Shown here: in pieces, positions 7,006-14,947 of the stretch
Numbering within the stretch: position 1 is the first letter of the stretch
Layout: each line of letters starts with the position of its first letter
Assembly: GCA_016292635.1 (NCBI GenBank)
Contig: JAEDIC010000021.1
Coordinates: 1 to 32,238 of the forward strand
Reading direction: 5' to 3'
Origin: Clostridia bacterium
Lineage (GTDB): Bacteria > Bacillota > Clostridia > Christensenellales > CAG-138
Length of the DNA stretch: 32,238 bases
Notes under the pieces: model-generated
The model's database searches: none
What the model saw: the letters and a program-made list of their open reading frames with translations, nothing else
What the model was told of the DNA's origin: nothing
Made by a program: the position numbers and the translations under genes

Positions 7006-8841
7006 ATGAATCAAAAGCTCAGAAACATAGCTATCATAGCCCACGTTGACCACGGCAAGACAACGCTGGTGGATCAGCTGCTGCGCCAAAGCGGCGTATT
7101 CCGCTCAAACGAGCAGGTGCAGGAGCGGGTAATGGACTCCGGCGACCTTGAGCGGGAGCGCGGCATAACCATACTTTCCAAAAACACCGCCGTGAATTAC
7201 AAGGGCTATCGCATAAACATAGTTGACACACCGGGCCATGCGGACTTTGGCGGCGAGGTTGAGCGCATACTTCAGATGGTTGACGGAGTGCTGCTGCTGG
7301 TTGACGCCTTTGAAGGCTGTATGCCCCAGACCCGCTTTGTGCTGAGGAAGGCTCTTGATCTTGGAAAGACCCCCGTTGTGGTGGTAAACAAGGTGGACAG
7401 GCCCGGCGCGAGGCCCCTTGAGGTTGTGGATGAAACGCTGGAGCTGTTCATTGACCTTGGCGCTTCCGCCGAGCAGCTGGATTTCCCCGTGGTATATGCC
7501 TCTGCCCGTGACGGCTATTCCGGCCTTGAGCCGGATGAACTGGGGGATGATATGCAGCCCCTGTTCGATACAATAATCAACACCGTGCCCGCTCCCGATG
7601 GCGACCCGGAAGGCCCCATTCAGGTGCTGTTTTCCACCATCGACTATGACGACTATGTGGGCCGCATAGGTGTGGGCCGCATACAGCGGGGCACAATACG
7701 CCGCAATCAGCAGGCGGTGCTCTGCGGCGGCACGGATAATGTAAACCGTGAGGTAAAGATATCCCGGCTGTACAGGTTTGAAGGATTGAAGCGGGTTGAG
7801 GTTGAGGAAGCTTCCGCCGGCGAGATAGTTGCCGTTGCGGGTATAAGCGAGCTTTCCATAGGCCAGACGGTATGCGGCATGGACTGCATCGAGCCCCTGC
7901 CCTTCGTGCATATTGATGAGCCTACCGTATCCATGATGTTTATGGTGAATGACAGCCCCTTTGCCGGAAAAGAGGGCAAGTACGTTACCAGCAGAAACCT
8001 TCGTGACCGCCTTTTCAAAGAGGTGGAAACCAATGTTTCCATGCGTGTTGAGGAGACGGGGTCCACGGATATGTTCAAGGTGAGCGGCCGGGGCGAGCTG
8101 CATCTTTCCATACTTATCGAAACCATGCGCAGGCAGGATTACGAGTTTGCCGTATCCCGCCCAAAGGTAATATTCCACAAGGACGAAAACGGACAGCTGC
8201 TGGAGCCCATTGAGGAGCTTACCGTAGACGTGCCCCAGGAGTACGTTGGTGCGGTAATGGAAAAGCTGGGTCAGCGCAAGGGCGAGCTTGTGAATATGAT
8301 AAGCGAGCCGGACAGCGACAGCTGCCGCTTGATGTTCACCATACCTGCCCGCGGACTTATGGGCTATCGCAGCGAGTTGCTGACGGACACCCGCGGCAAC
8401 GGCGTAATGAGCAGCATATTCCACGGCTACGAGCCCTATAAGGGTGATATAGAGGAGCGCACCCACGGCAGCCTTGTATGCCACGAAACCGGCGAAACCA
8501 CCGGCTACGGCCTGTTTAATACCCAGGAGCGGGGCAGGATGTTCGTCGGTCCCGGTGTGCCCGTTTATATGGGGCAGGTGGTGGGCGAATGTTCCCGCAA
8601 TGAGGACATAGTGGTAAACGTATGCAAGAAAAAGCACGTTACCAATATGCGCGCCTCCGGCAGCGACGAGGCCCTGCGCCTTACCCCTCCCGCCATACTC
8701 AGCCTTGAGCAGTGCCTTGAGTTTATAGCGGATGACGAGCTGGTGGAGGTAACCCCAAAAAACATCCGTATGCGCAAGCGCATACTCTCCAAGGAACAGC
8801 GCATGAAGCTGGCCGCAAAGGAGATAAAGGAAGAAAGCTGA
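7006..8841 (+). CDS. typA: TypA/BipA ribosome-associated translational GTPase
   Basis: A full-length (611-residue) BipA. GTPase motifs are present in order: G1 AHVDHGKTTL (12-21), G2 region GDLERERGITI, G3 DTPGHADFGGEV, G4 NKVDRPGARP and G5 SARDGY. They are followed by EF-G-like domains II, III and V and the BipA-specific C-terminal domain, which ends with EVTPKNIRMRKR. BipA binds the 70S ribosome near the A site and aids ribosome assembly and growth at low temperature or under stress. AAGGAAGG precedes ATG 7006. It is followed 24 bases later by a PrsW-family gene. Codon use is ATA-rich for isoleucine, unlike yedE or nifJ. Confidence 0.97.
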   Translation: MNQKLRNIAIIAHVDHGKTTLVDQLLRQSGVFRSNEQVQERVMDSGDLERERGITILSKNTAVNYKGYRINIVDTPGHADFGGEVERILQMVDGVLLLVDAFEGCMPQTRFVLRKALDLGKTPVVVVNKVDRPGARPLEVVDETLELFIDLGASAEQLDFPVVYASARDGYSGLEPDELGDDMQPLFDTIINTVPAPDGDPEGPIQVLFSTIDYDDYVGRIGVGRIQRGTIRRNQQAVLCGGTDNVNREVKISRLYRFEGLKRVEVEEASAGEIVAVAGISELSIGQTVCGMDCIEPLPFVHIDEPTVSMMFMVNDSPFAGKEGKYVTSRNLRDRLFKEVETNVSMRVEETGSTDMFKVSGRGELHLSILIETMRRQDYEFAVSRPKVIFHKDENGQLLEPIEELTVDVPQEYVGAVMEKLGQRKGELVNMISEPDSDSCRLMFTIPARGLMGYRSELLTDTRGNGVMSSIFHGYEPYKGDIEERTHGSLVCHETGETTGYGLFNTQERGRMFVGPGVPVYMGQVVGECSRNEDIVVNVCKKKHVTNMRASGSDEALRLTPPAILSLEQCLEFIADDELVEVTPKNIRMRKRILSKEQRMKLAAKEIKEES

Positions 8842-8865
8842 TACCCCAAAAAGGAGACATAGTTC

Positions 8866-9591
8866 ATGATATTCGCTATCCCCATGCTGATGATCGCCGC
8901 CATATACGCGGGAGCGGCGCTGCTGCCCGCCTATTTTCTCATGCGCTATATCTACCGCATGGATAAAATAGAAAAGGAACCCATGAGGCTGCTCTTTGCC
9001 CTTGCGGGCATGGGTATTATCGCCGCCGCCATATCAAGCGTTGTGGAGGGCATCGGCATAAGTGCCCTGGGAATGTTTGTGGAAGAAAACAGCCGGGCAT
9101 ATATTATACTGCTGGCCTTCATAGTGGTTGCAGCCGTGGAGGAAGGCGCAAAGCTCCTGCTGCTGAAAAGGCGCACATGGAACGAGCTGAATTTCAATTA
9201 TCGTTTTGACGGCATAGTGTACGCCGTGTTCGTATCCCTCGGCTTTGCCGCCATAGAAAACCTGAATTACGTAATGGGCTATGGTCTCTCCGTTGCGCCC
9301 ATGCGGGCAATACTTGCGGTGCCGGGCCATATGGGCTTCGGCGTGTTCATGGGGGTATTCTACGGCAGGGCAAAGGTATGCGACCTCAGAGGAGACGCCA
9401 ACGGACGCAAGGAAAACCTTGTATGCGCCTATCTTTCCTCCGTATTGCTCCATGGCTTCTATGATGCCTGCGTAATGATGGGTACCGCCCTGTCCACGGT
9501 GATATTCGTGGTTTTCGTAATAGTGATGTACATATGGATAACAAGGCTTATTAAGCGGGAATCCGCAGGGGATATGCCGGTATATCAATAA
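8866..9591 (+). CDS. PrsW-family intramembrane metalloprotease-like protein
   Basis: A 241-residue polytopic membrane protein with about eight hydrophobic segments and the PrsW family's conserved blocks: AAVEEGAKLLLLK (the EE motif), FDGIVYAVFVSLGFAAIEN, PGHMGFGVFMGVFYG and LLHGFYDA. The EE, E-N, H and H/D residues form the proposed metal site. PrsW of B. subtilis performs site-1 cleavage of the anti-sigma factor RsiW; the substrate here is unknown and no anti-sigma factor is visible nearby. AAGGAG precedes ATG 8866. It is probably cotranscribed with typA, since only 24 bases separate them, and is followed by a terminator. Confidence 0.88.
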   Translation: MIFAIPMLMIAAIYAGAALLPAYFLMRYIYRMDKIEKEPMRLLFALAGMGIIAAAISSVVEGIGISALGMFVEENSRAYIILLAFIVVAAVEEGAKLLLLKRRTWNELNFNYRFDGIVYAVFVSLGFAAIENLNYVMGYGLSVAPMRAILAVPGHMGFGVFMGVFYGRAKVCDLRGDANGRKENLVCAYLSSVLLHGFYDACVMMGTALSTVIFVVFVIVMYIWITRLIKRESAGDMPVYQ

Positions 9592-9610
9592 AATAACCAC
9601 AAACATAAAT

Positions 9611-9645
9611 GCGCCAGTAATTCCCTTCTGGCGCTGTTTATTTCC
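9611..9645 (+). terminator. Terminator after the PrsW-family gene
   Basis: GCGCCAG and CTGGCGC form a perfect 7-bp stem with a 10-base loop, followed by TGTTTATTTC. It lies 20 bases after the PrsW stop. Confidence 0.7.
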
Positions 9646-9807
9646 CTTGAAATATTATCATGTATATCAGCGAGGCAGCCGCTGCCGCCGTCATGCCGCA
9701 AGACAAAGCGAACAGGCTCAAATTTGCCAAAACTTTTCACTGTGTTACGCTTCAGTTTATTAATCTGTGATAAAATAATATAAACTTGAGTATGAGACGA
9801 TTATGCC

Positions 9808-9927
9808 ATGTTTAACATTATGGTTGTGGATGACGATAAGAATACTCGCAGGCCGCCGCAGGCGGATGGGGGAATACTTCCTGCGGTTACGGAATACCGC
9901 GCAAGGGCCGGGGGAAGGGAAGAATAG
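9808..9927 (+). pseudogene. Remnant of a response-regulator receiver gene
   Basis: The frame from ATG 9808 reads MFNIMVVDDDKNTRR, the characteristic first strand and acidic cluster of a response-regulator receiver domain. After residue 15 the similarity stops and the frame runs through PPQADGGILPAV to a TAG at 9925-9927, giving 39 residues in place of about 220. I found no continuation in the other plus-strand frames before the acyltransferase gene at 10012. It is best explained as a 5' stump left by a deletion. The surrounding gene-free stretch 9592-10011 otherwise holds only the PrsW terminator and AT-rich promoter-like sequence (9758-9785). Confidence 0.55.
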
Positions 9928-10011
9928 GCACAAAAGGGAATCGGAGTGCATATTCCTGAGCAAAAAGGGGAAAAAGATGATACATTGCCGACTAAGAAGG
10001 AGAAGGCGCGT

Positions 10012-10773
10012 ATGGGCGGTAAACAGGATGCTTCACCCTTATATAGGGCAATAAAGGGCATAGTACGGCTGTGCTATCCCAAGATGAAGGTGATAGGGGC
10101 GGAAAACCTGCCGGCGGAACCTGCCGTAATAGTGGGCAACCATGCCAAGATGCACGGCCCCATTGCCTGCGAGCTGTATTTCCCCAATAAAAGCTATACA
10201 TGGTGCGCCGGGGAGATGATGCACGCGAAAGAGGTGCCCGCCTATGCCTATAAGGATTTTTGGAGCAGAAAGCCAAAGTGCATACGCTGGTTTTATAAGC
10301 TTCTTTCCTACATTATAGCGCCCCTTTCGGTATGCGTTTTCAACAACGCAAATACCATAGGGGTGTACCATGACGCCCGGGCAATATCTACCTTCCGCAA
10401 TACCGTAAAGCGGCTTCAGGAGGGGGCAAGCGTGGTAATATTCCCGGAACACGATAAGGAATACAATCACATTCTCTGTGATTTTCAGGATAGATTCATA
10501 GACGTTGCGGCTATGTTTCAGCATTCTGCCGGGCGGGCGCTGGACTTTGTGCCCATGTATATCGCCCCGGCGCTTAAGGCCATATATATAGGAAAGCCCA
10601 TACGCTTCTCTGCCGATGCCCCAATAAAGGAAGAGCGGCAGAGAATACGCGAGTATCTTATGGAAACCATAACTCACATGGCGGAGAGCCTGCCAAGGCA
10701 TACCGTAATACCCTATCGAAACATAGGTAAAAAGTATTACCCATTAAATATATCGAACGGAGCTGAAGAATGA
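10012..10773 (+). CDS. PlsC-like phospholipid/glycerol acyltransferase, divergent active site
   Basis: A 253-residue protein resembling lysophosphatidic acid acyltransferases. Block I is VIVGNHAKMHGPIACEL: the catalytic NH (H44) is present, but the Asp four residues after it in the usual HX4D is replaced by Gly (G49), with a second His at 48. Block III is VVIFPEHDKEYNH, where FPEG is expected. The central WCAGEMMHAKEVPAYAY and the C-terminal FVPMYIAPALKAIYIGKPI fit the fold. ATG 10012 is chosen because AAGGAGA precedes it; the frame is open from 9946. It overlaps the next gene (ATGA) and heads a three-gene lipid operon. Substrate and activity are uncertain because of the altered motif. Confidence 0.78.
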   Translation: MGGKQDASPLYRAIKGIVRLCYPKMKVIGAENLPAEPAVIVGNHAKMHGPIACELYFPNKSYTWCAGEMMHAKEVPAYAYKDFWSRKPKCIRWFYKLLSYIIAPLSVCVFNNANTIGVYHDARAISTFRNTVKRLQEGASVVIFPEHDKEYNHILCDFQDRFIDVAAMFQHSAGRALDFVPMYIAPALKAIYIGKPIRFSADAPIKEERQRIREYLMETITHMAESLPRHTVIPYRNIGKKYYPLNISNGAEE

Positions 10774-11447
10774 AAAAGCCGGAAGTGAATTATAGGGAAT
10801 TTCGCTTGAGCAGGCTGAATGAGGAACGTTTTTCCCATCTAAAGCTGCTGTGGGGCTGGGTGGTGTATTTCGTGCTGTTTTTCCTTACGGAAAACCTTAT
10901 CCCAGCAGAAAATTGTTATCCCGTGCATATCCCGCTGGATGATATGATACCCTTTACCGAGGTGTTCGTAATACCCTATGCTTTGTGGTATCTCCTCGTT
11001 GTATGGTCGCTGGTATACTTCGCCCTGTACAATGTGGACAATTTTAAAAACCTGCAGACTTATATCATAATTACACAGGTGTTTGCCATGACGGCATATA
11101 TACTGTTCCCCACCCGGCAGGACTTGAGGCCGGAGGTATTCGCAAGGGACAACATATTTACCCAGATCGTAGGCTTCATATACAGCATGGATACCAATAC
11201 GGGGGTATGCCCATCGCTCCATGTGGCCTATTCCATAGGCATAGCCTCAACATGGCTTAGGGAAAAGAGCGTTTCCGCGGCGTTTAAGGCGGGAATGACG
11301 GTATTCTGTCTGGCGGTGTGCTTGTCCACGGCGTTTGTAAAGCAGCATTCCGTCCTGGACGGCATTATGGCGATACCGGTTTGCCTGTTTGCCGAGTGGT
11401 GGGTATTTCACAGGAAGAAAAAAACAAGGGAAAATAAAGGAGAATAA
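10770..11447 (+). CDS. PAP2-superfamily membrane phosphatase/transferase
   Basis: A 225-residue membrane protein with about five or six TM segments and the three PAP2 motifs in variant form: FPTRQDLRPEV (motif 1), CPSLHVAYS (motif 2, with the catalytic His) and FVKQHSVLDGI (motif 3, with nucleophile His and Asp). The PSLH form and its spacing resemble the PAP2-like inositol phosphotransferase/phosphatase branch. The enzyme would act on a lipid phosphate, such as phosphatidate, PGP or a prenyl diphosphate, at the membrane. It is translationally coupled to the acyltransferase upstream (ATGA) and separated by one base from the CDP-alcohol phosphatidyltransferase downstream. Whether it dephosphorylates the product of that enzyme (PGP to PG) is an inference from operon order. 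Confidence 0.85.
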   Translation: MKKPEVNYREFRLSRLNEERFSHLKLLWGWVVYFVLFFLTENLIPAENCYPVHIPLDDMIPFTEVFVIPYALWYLLVVWSLVYFALYNVDNFKNLQTYIIITQVFAMTAYILFPTRQDLRPEVFARDNIFTQIVGFIYSMDTNTGVCPSLHVAYSIGIASTWLREKSVSAAFKAGMTVFCLAVCLSTAFVKQHSVLDGIMAIPVCLFAEWWVFHRKKKTRENKGE

Positions 11448-11448
11448 T

Positions 11449-12018
11449 ATGGGCCGACTGCTTGCGAAGGATCAGATACTTACCGTTCCCAATCTCATGA
11501 GCCTTATACGGCTGGCGCTGATACCGGTTATCGTGCACCTTTACTGCACGGCGCAAAACTATACTGCCGCCGTGGCGATTATAATACTCTCCGGTCTTAC
11601 GGACCTTGCGGACGGCGTCATAGCCCGGCGCTGCGGCAAGGTAACAGACCTTGGCAAGATACTTGACCCTGTGGCGGATAAGCTCACCCAGGGAGCGCTG
11701 ATGATATGCCTTGCAATAAAGTACAGGTGGATGCGGTATCTGCTGCTGGAGTTTATTTTGAAGGAAGCGGCGATGATAGCCATGGGCTGCGCAACAATAA
11801 AGAAAAAGGGCCAGGTGAACAGCGCGCAGTGGTTCGGCAAGACCGCCACGGCGGTGCTGTATGGGGTGATGTGCCTGCTGATATTCTTCCCCAATATGCC
11901 CCTTGCCCTTGCCAATACCCTTATAGCCATATCAGGCATAATGGTGGCGGTGTCTTTGATGCTTTACGGGCGGTTTTATCGGGGCGTGCTGCGCGTCCCC
12001 GGCGAGGGCCAGAGATAA
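11449..12018 (+). CDS. pgsA: CDP-alcohol phosphatidyltransferase (PgsA-like)
   Basis: A 189-residue membrane enzyme with the complete CDP-alcohol phosphatidyltransferase signature DG(x2)AR(x8)G(x3)D(x3)D: D55-G56, A59-R60, G69, D73 and D77 within TDLADGVIARRCGKVTDLGK and ILDPVADK. The N-terminus LTVPNLMSLIRLALIPV is typical of PgsA, which makes phosphatidylglycerophosphate from CDP-diacylglycerol and glycerol-3-phosphate. Other alcohols, such as inositol phosphate, cannot be ruled out; the genome may have another pgsA. AAAGGAG precedes ATG 11449, and the gene starts one base after the PAP2 stop. It ends the lipid operon and is followed by a terminator shared with the convergent lpdA. Confidence 0.88.
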   Translation: MGRLLAKDQILTVPNLMSLIRLALIPVIVHLYCTAQNYTAAVAIIILSGLTDLADGVIARRCGKVTDLGKILDPVADKLTQGALMICLAIKYRWMRYLLLEFILKEAAMIAMGCATIKKKGQVNSAQWFGKTATAVLYGVMCLLIFFPNMPLALANTLIAISGIMVAVSLMLYGRFYRGVLRVPGEGQR

Positions 12019-12035
12019 AGTGCCGAAATATAACA

Positions 12036-12069
12036 AAAAAGACGCATCCGTTCAGGGTGCGTCTTTTGC
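12036..12069. terminator. Bidirectional terminator between pgsA and lpdA
   Basis: AAAAGACGCATCC and GGGTGCGTCTTTT form a strong stem with A and T runs on both sides, so it can serve both the plus-strand lipid operon and the minus-strand gcv-lpd operon. Confidence 0.85.
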
Positions 12070-12093
12070 TTGTGAAATAAGGGGCGATGAGGC

Positions 12094-13476
12094 TTACAGC
12101 TTGGCCTGAAGGTCTGTCAGGGCATCTGTCAGGGCCTCTTCAAAGGTGGGATGGGGACGCATTGCAAGGAGAAGCTGAGAAGCTGTAAGGCGGTTTGCGA
12201 TAGCCTCGCCAAGCTGGCTTATAATATCTGTGCTGTGCTCGCACATGAGTTGGGCGCCTATTATCTCCCCGGTGTCTCCGCGGGCCACTACCTTCATAAA
12301 GCTGCGGCCCGTGTCCGCAATTAGGGTGCGGGCGTTGCCGAACATTGCGCACTTGCCCACCCTGGGCTCAAGTCCCGCTTCTTTGGCCTCCGCCTCGGTC
12401 ATGCCCACTACGGCTATTTCGGGGCGGCAGTAGATGCAGCTGGGCACTATGGACATATTTACGGAGCTTTGCTTGCCGCATATGCCGTCCACGCAGGCTA
12501 TGCCCTCTGCGGTTGCCACATGGGCCAGCTGTATTTTGGAGGATACGTCGCCTATGGCATATATGCCGGGTATGCTGGTTTGATATTTTTCATCCACGGC
12601 TATGCTGCGGCCATTCATTTCAACGGCAACTTCCTCGGCAAAAAGGCCCGCAGTGTTGGGTCGCCTGCCTATGGCGCAGAGCACCACCTCGCCGGAAACG
12701 GTGTTTTCCGCATCCTTGGCGGTAAAGTCCACCTCCAGGCCGTCGCCGGTCTTGCGTACCTGCTTTACCATTGCGCCGGTATGGATGGCAACTCCCTGCT
12801 TTTTCAGAATCATGGCAAGATTCTGGCCCAGCTCACGATCCATATTGGGCAGCAACCTGTCCAAACCCTCGATGATGGTCACCTTGCAGCCCAGCTCGCT
12901 GTAGAATGTGGCAAACTCCACGCCAATAACGCCGCCGCCAATTATGACGATGGACTCATACAGGTGGTCCGCCCCTTCAAGGAGGGTATCGGAATTCATA
13001 ACGCCGGGCAGGTCAAGGCCGGGTATGGGGGGCATGGCGGGCACAGAGCCTGTGGCAATGAGTATGTTGTCCGCAGTATAGGCGGCCTTTTGCCCTTCGC
13101 TGTCTGTAACCTCAATGCCGCCGGGGGCGGTTATGGTGGCGGTGCCCCGGATAAGGTCCACCTTGGCCGCTTTGAAGAGGCTTTCTATGCCGCCGGAAAG
13201 CTTTTCGGAAATCTGCCTTTTGTAGGCAAATATGGCGGGTATGTCCGCCTGTATGTCTCTGACGTTTATGCCGGCGTGGGCTCCGTTTATCGCGTTTGAG
13301 TATATCTCGGAGGAATGAAGCAGGGTCTTTGTGGGTATGCATCCCCTGTTAAGGCAGGTGCCGCCTGCCTCCCGATTTTCCACAACGGCGGTCTTAAGGC
13401 CGTTTTTCGCCCCCTGCAGAGCGGCCATATAGCCGCCGGGGCCTGCGCCTATCACTATAAGCTGATAATGGGTCAT
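12094..13476 (-). CDS. lpdA: Dihydrolipoyl dehydrogenase (glycine cleavage L-protein)
   Basis: A 460-residue flavoprotein disulfide reductase that reoxidises dihydrolipoyl-GcvH with NAD+. FAD-binding LIVIGAGPGGYMAAL (6-20), redox disulfide C41/C46 in GGTCLNRGCIPTK, NAD-binding VIIGGGVIGVEFA, the second FAD motif GIYAIGDVSS and the C-terminal His-Glu pair in MRPHPTFEEAL are all present. There is no N-terminal lipoyl domain. AAAGGAG precedes ATG 13476. It is the last gene of the glycine cleavage operon, 67 bases after gcvPB, so it is probably dedicated to this system; no 2-oxoacid dehydrogenase genes are present in the window, where PFOR does the pyruvate oxidation. Confidence 0.96.
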   Translation of the reverse strand: MTHYQLIVIGAGPGGYMAALQGAKNGLKTAVVENREAGGTCLNRGCIPTKTLLHSSEIYSNAINGAHAGINVRDIQADIPAIFAYKRQISEKLSGGIESLFKAAKVDLIRGTATITAPGGIEVTDSEGQKAAYTADNILIATGSVPAMPPIPGLDLPGVMNSDTLLEGADHLYESIVIIGGGVIGVEFATFYSELGCKVTIIEGLDRLLPNMDRELGQNLAMILKKQGVAIHTGAMVKQVRKTGDGLEVDFTAKDAENTVSGEVVLCAIGRRPNTAGLFAEEVAVEMNGRSIAVDEKYQTSIPGIYAIGDVSSKIQLAHVATAEGIACVDGICGKQSSVNMSIVPSCIYCRPEIAVVGMTEAEAKEAGLEPRVGKCAMFGNARTLIADTGRSFMKVVARGDTGEIIGAQLMCEHSTDIISQLGEAIANRLTASQLLLAMRPHPTFEEALTDALTDLQAKL

Positions 13477-13543
13477 TTATTGTCTCCTTTAGATAGCCGC
13501 CCAATGGAGTCCACATTGGGCGGCGTTAATGCGTGCGGGTTAT

Positions 13544-14947
13544 TTACTCTGCGGTATAGCGGAGTATGGGGTTCCTTGCGGCGCGAACCTCGTCCGGACG
13601 GGCGATGGCGGCGCTGTGGGGGGCGCTGTGCATATACTCGGGGTCGGTTTCCGCAAGGTCATACAGCTTGCGGAAGATATCCGCCGCCCAGTCCAGAGTT
13701 TCCCTGCTCTCGGTCTCGGTGGGCTCCAGCATAAGGGCCTCGTGAACGATGAGGGGGAAGTACATTGTGGGGGGATGCATACCGTAGTCAATAAGGGACT
13801 TGGCAACATCCAGAGCGGATACGCCGGTGCGCTTTTTGAATTCGGACAGATCCAGCACAAATTCGTGCATGCATATTCTGTCGAAGGCGGGCTCGAATGT
13901 GCCCTGAATTTTGCGCATAAGGTAGTTTGCGTTCAGCACGGCGTTTGCGGAGGCCTCGGGTATGCCCTCCCTGCCAAGGGTCATTATGTAGGTAAGGGCC
14001 TTTACCACCACAAGGAAGTTTCCCGCGAAGCTTCGCACCTGCAGTTCCCCTGCGCCATCCATAAGGGCGGAGGCGGGCAGGAACTTTTTAAGATGCTCCT
14101 TGCAGCCGACTGCGCCTGCGCCCGGGCCGCCGCCGCCATGGGGGGTGGCAAAGGTCTTATGCAGGTTCATGTGGATGCAGTCAAAGCCCATATCGCCGGG
14201 GCGAACTGCGCCCATTATGGCGTTAAGGTTTGCGCCGTCATAATAGCAGAGGCCGCCAGCCTCATGAACGAGGCGGGTGATCTCCAGAATATTTTCGTCA
14301 AATATGCCCACGGTGTTTGGGTTGGTGAGCATAAGACCGGCGGTGTCTTCGCCCAATACGGCCTTGAGCGCCTCAAGGTCAACGCAGCCGTTTGGCGCGG
14401 AGGGAATATTCACCACCTGATAGCCGCACATTGCGGCGGTGGCGGGGTTGGTGCCGTGGGCAGAGTCCGGAACGATTATCTTGTTCCTGCGGCTCTCTCC
14501 CCTGCTGTCGTGATATTTTTTTATAAGAAGTACGCCGGTGAATTCTCCATGGGCGCCGGCGGCGGGCTGGAACGTCATGCCGTCCATGCCGGTAATCTCG
14601 CAGAGGTATTCGCTGGCTTTGTCAAGAACTTCCCGGCAGCCCAAGGTTGTTTCCGGGGGGGCAAGGGGATGGACGCCTGTAAAGCCGGGCAGTGCGGCTA
14701 TCTCCTCGTCGATGCGGGGATTGTATTTCATGGTGCAGGAGCCAAGGGGATAGAAGCCGCAGTTCACGCCGTGAACGTTGTGGCAAAGCTCGGTATAGTG
14801 GCGGGAAAGATCGGTCTCGCTTACCTCGGGCAGTGCGGGCGCCGCGCTGCGCTTCATGCTTTCGGGAAGGGATACCTGCTCAACGTCGCATTTGCCCAGT
14901 ATGGTGCTTTTGCGTCCGGGTACGCTCTTTTCAAATATCAGCTTCAT
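13544..14947 (-). CDS. gcvPB: Glycine dehydrogenase (decarboxylating) subunit 2
   Basis: The 467-residue C-terminal half of the split P-protein, carrying the PLP site. HMNLHKTFATPHGGGGPGAG contains the PLP lysine K264; other family marks are GFYPLGSCTMKYNPR, QPAAGAHGEFTGVL and PDSAHGTNPATA. With subunit 1 it decarboxylates glycine and transfers the aminomethyl group to lipoyl-GcvH. Its start overlaps the end of gcvPA by four bases, so the two halves are translationally coupled. Length and motifs are normal. Confidence 0.97.
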   Translation of the reverse strand: MKLIFEKSVPGRKSTILGKCDVEQVSLPESMKRSAAPALPEVSETDLSRHYTELCHNVHGVNCGFYPLGSCTMKYNPRIDEEIAALPGFTGVHPLAPPETTLGCREVLDKASEYLCEITGMDGMTFQPAAGAHGEFTGVLLIKKYHDSRGESRRNKIIVPDSAHGTNPATAAMCGYQVVNIPSAPNGCVDLEALKAVLGEDTAGLMLTNPNTVGIFDENILEITRLVHEAGGLCYYDGANLNAIMGAVRPGDMGFDCIHMNLHKTFATPHGGGGPGAGAVGCKEHLKKFLPASALMDGAGELQVRSFAGNFLVVVKALTYIMTLGREGIPEASANAVLNANYLMRKIQGTFEPAFDRICMHEFVLDLSEFKKRTGVSALDVAKSLIDYGMHPPTMYFPLIVHEALMLEPTETESRETLDWAADIFRKLYDLAETDPEYMHSAPHSAAIARPDEVRAARNPILRYTAE

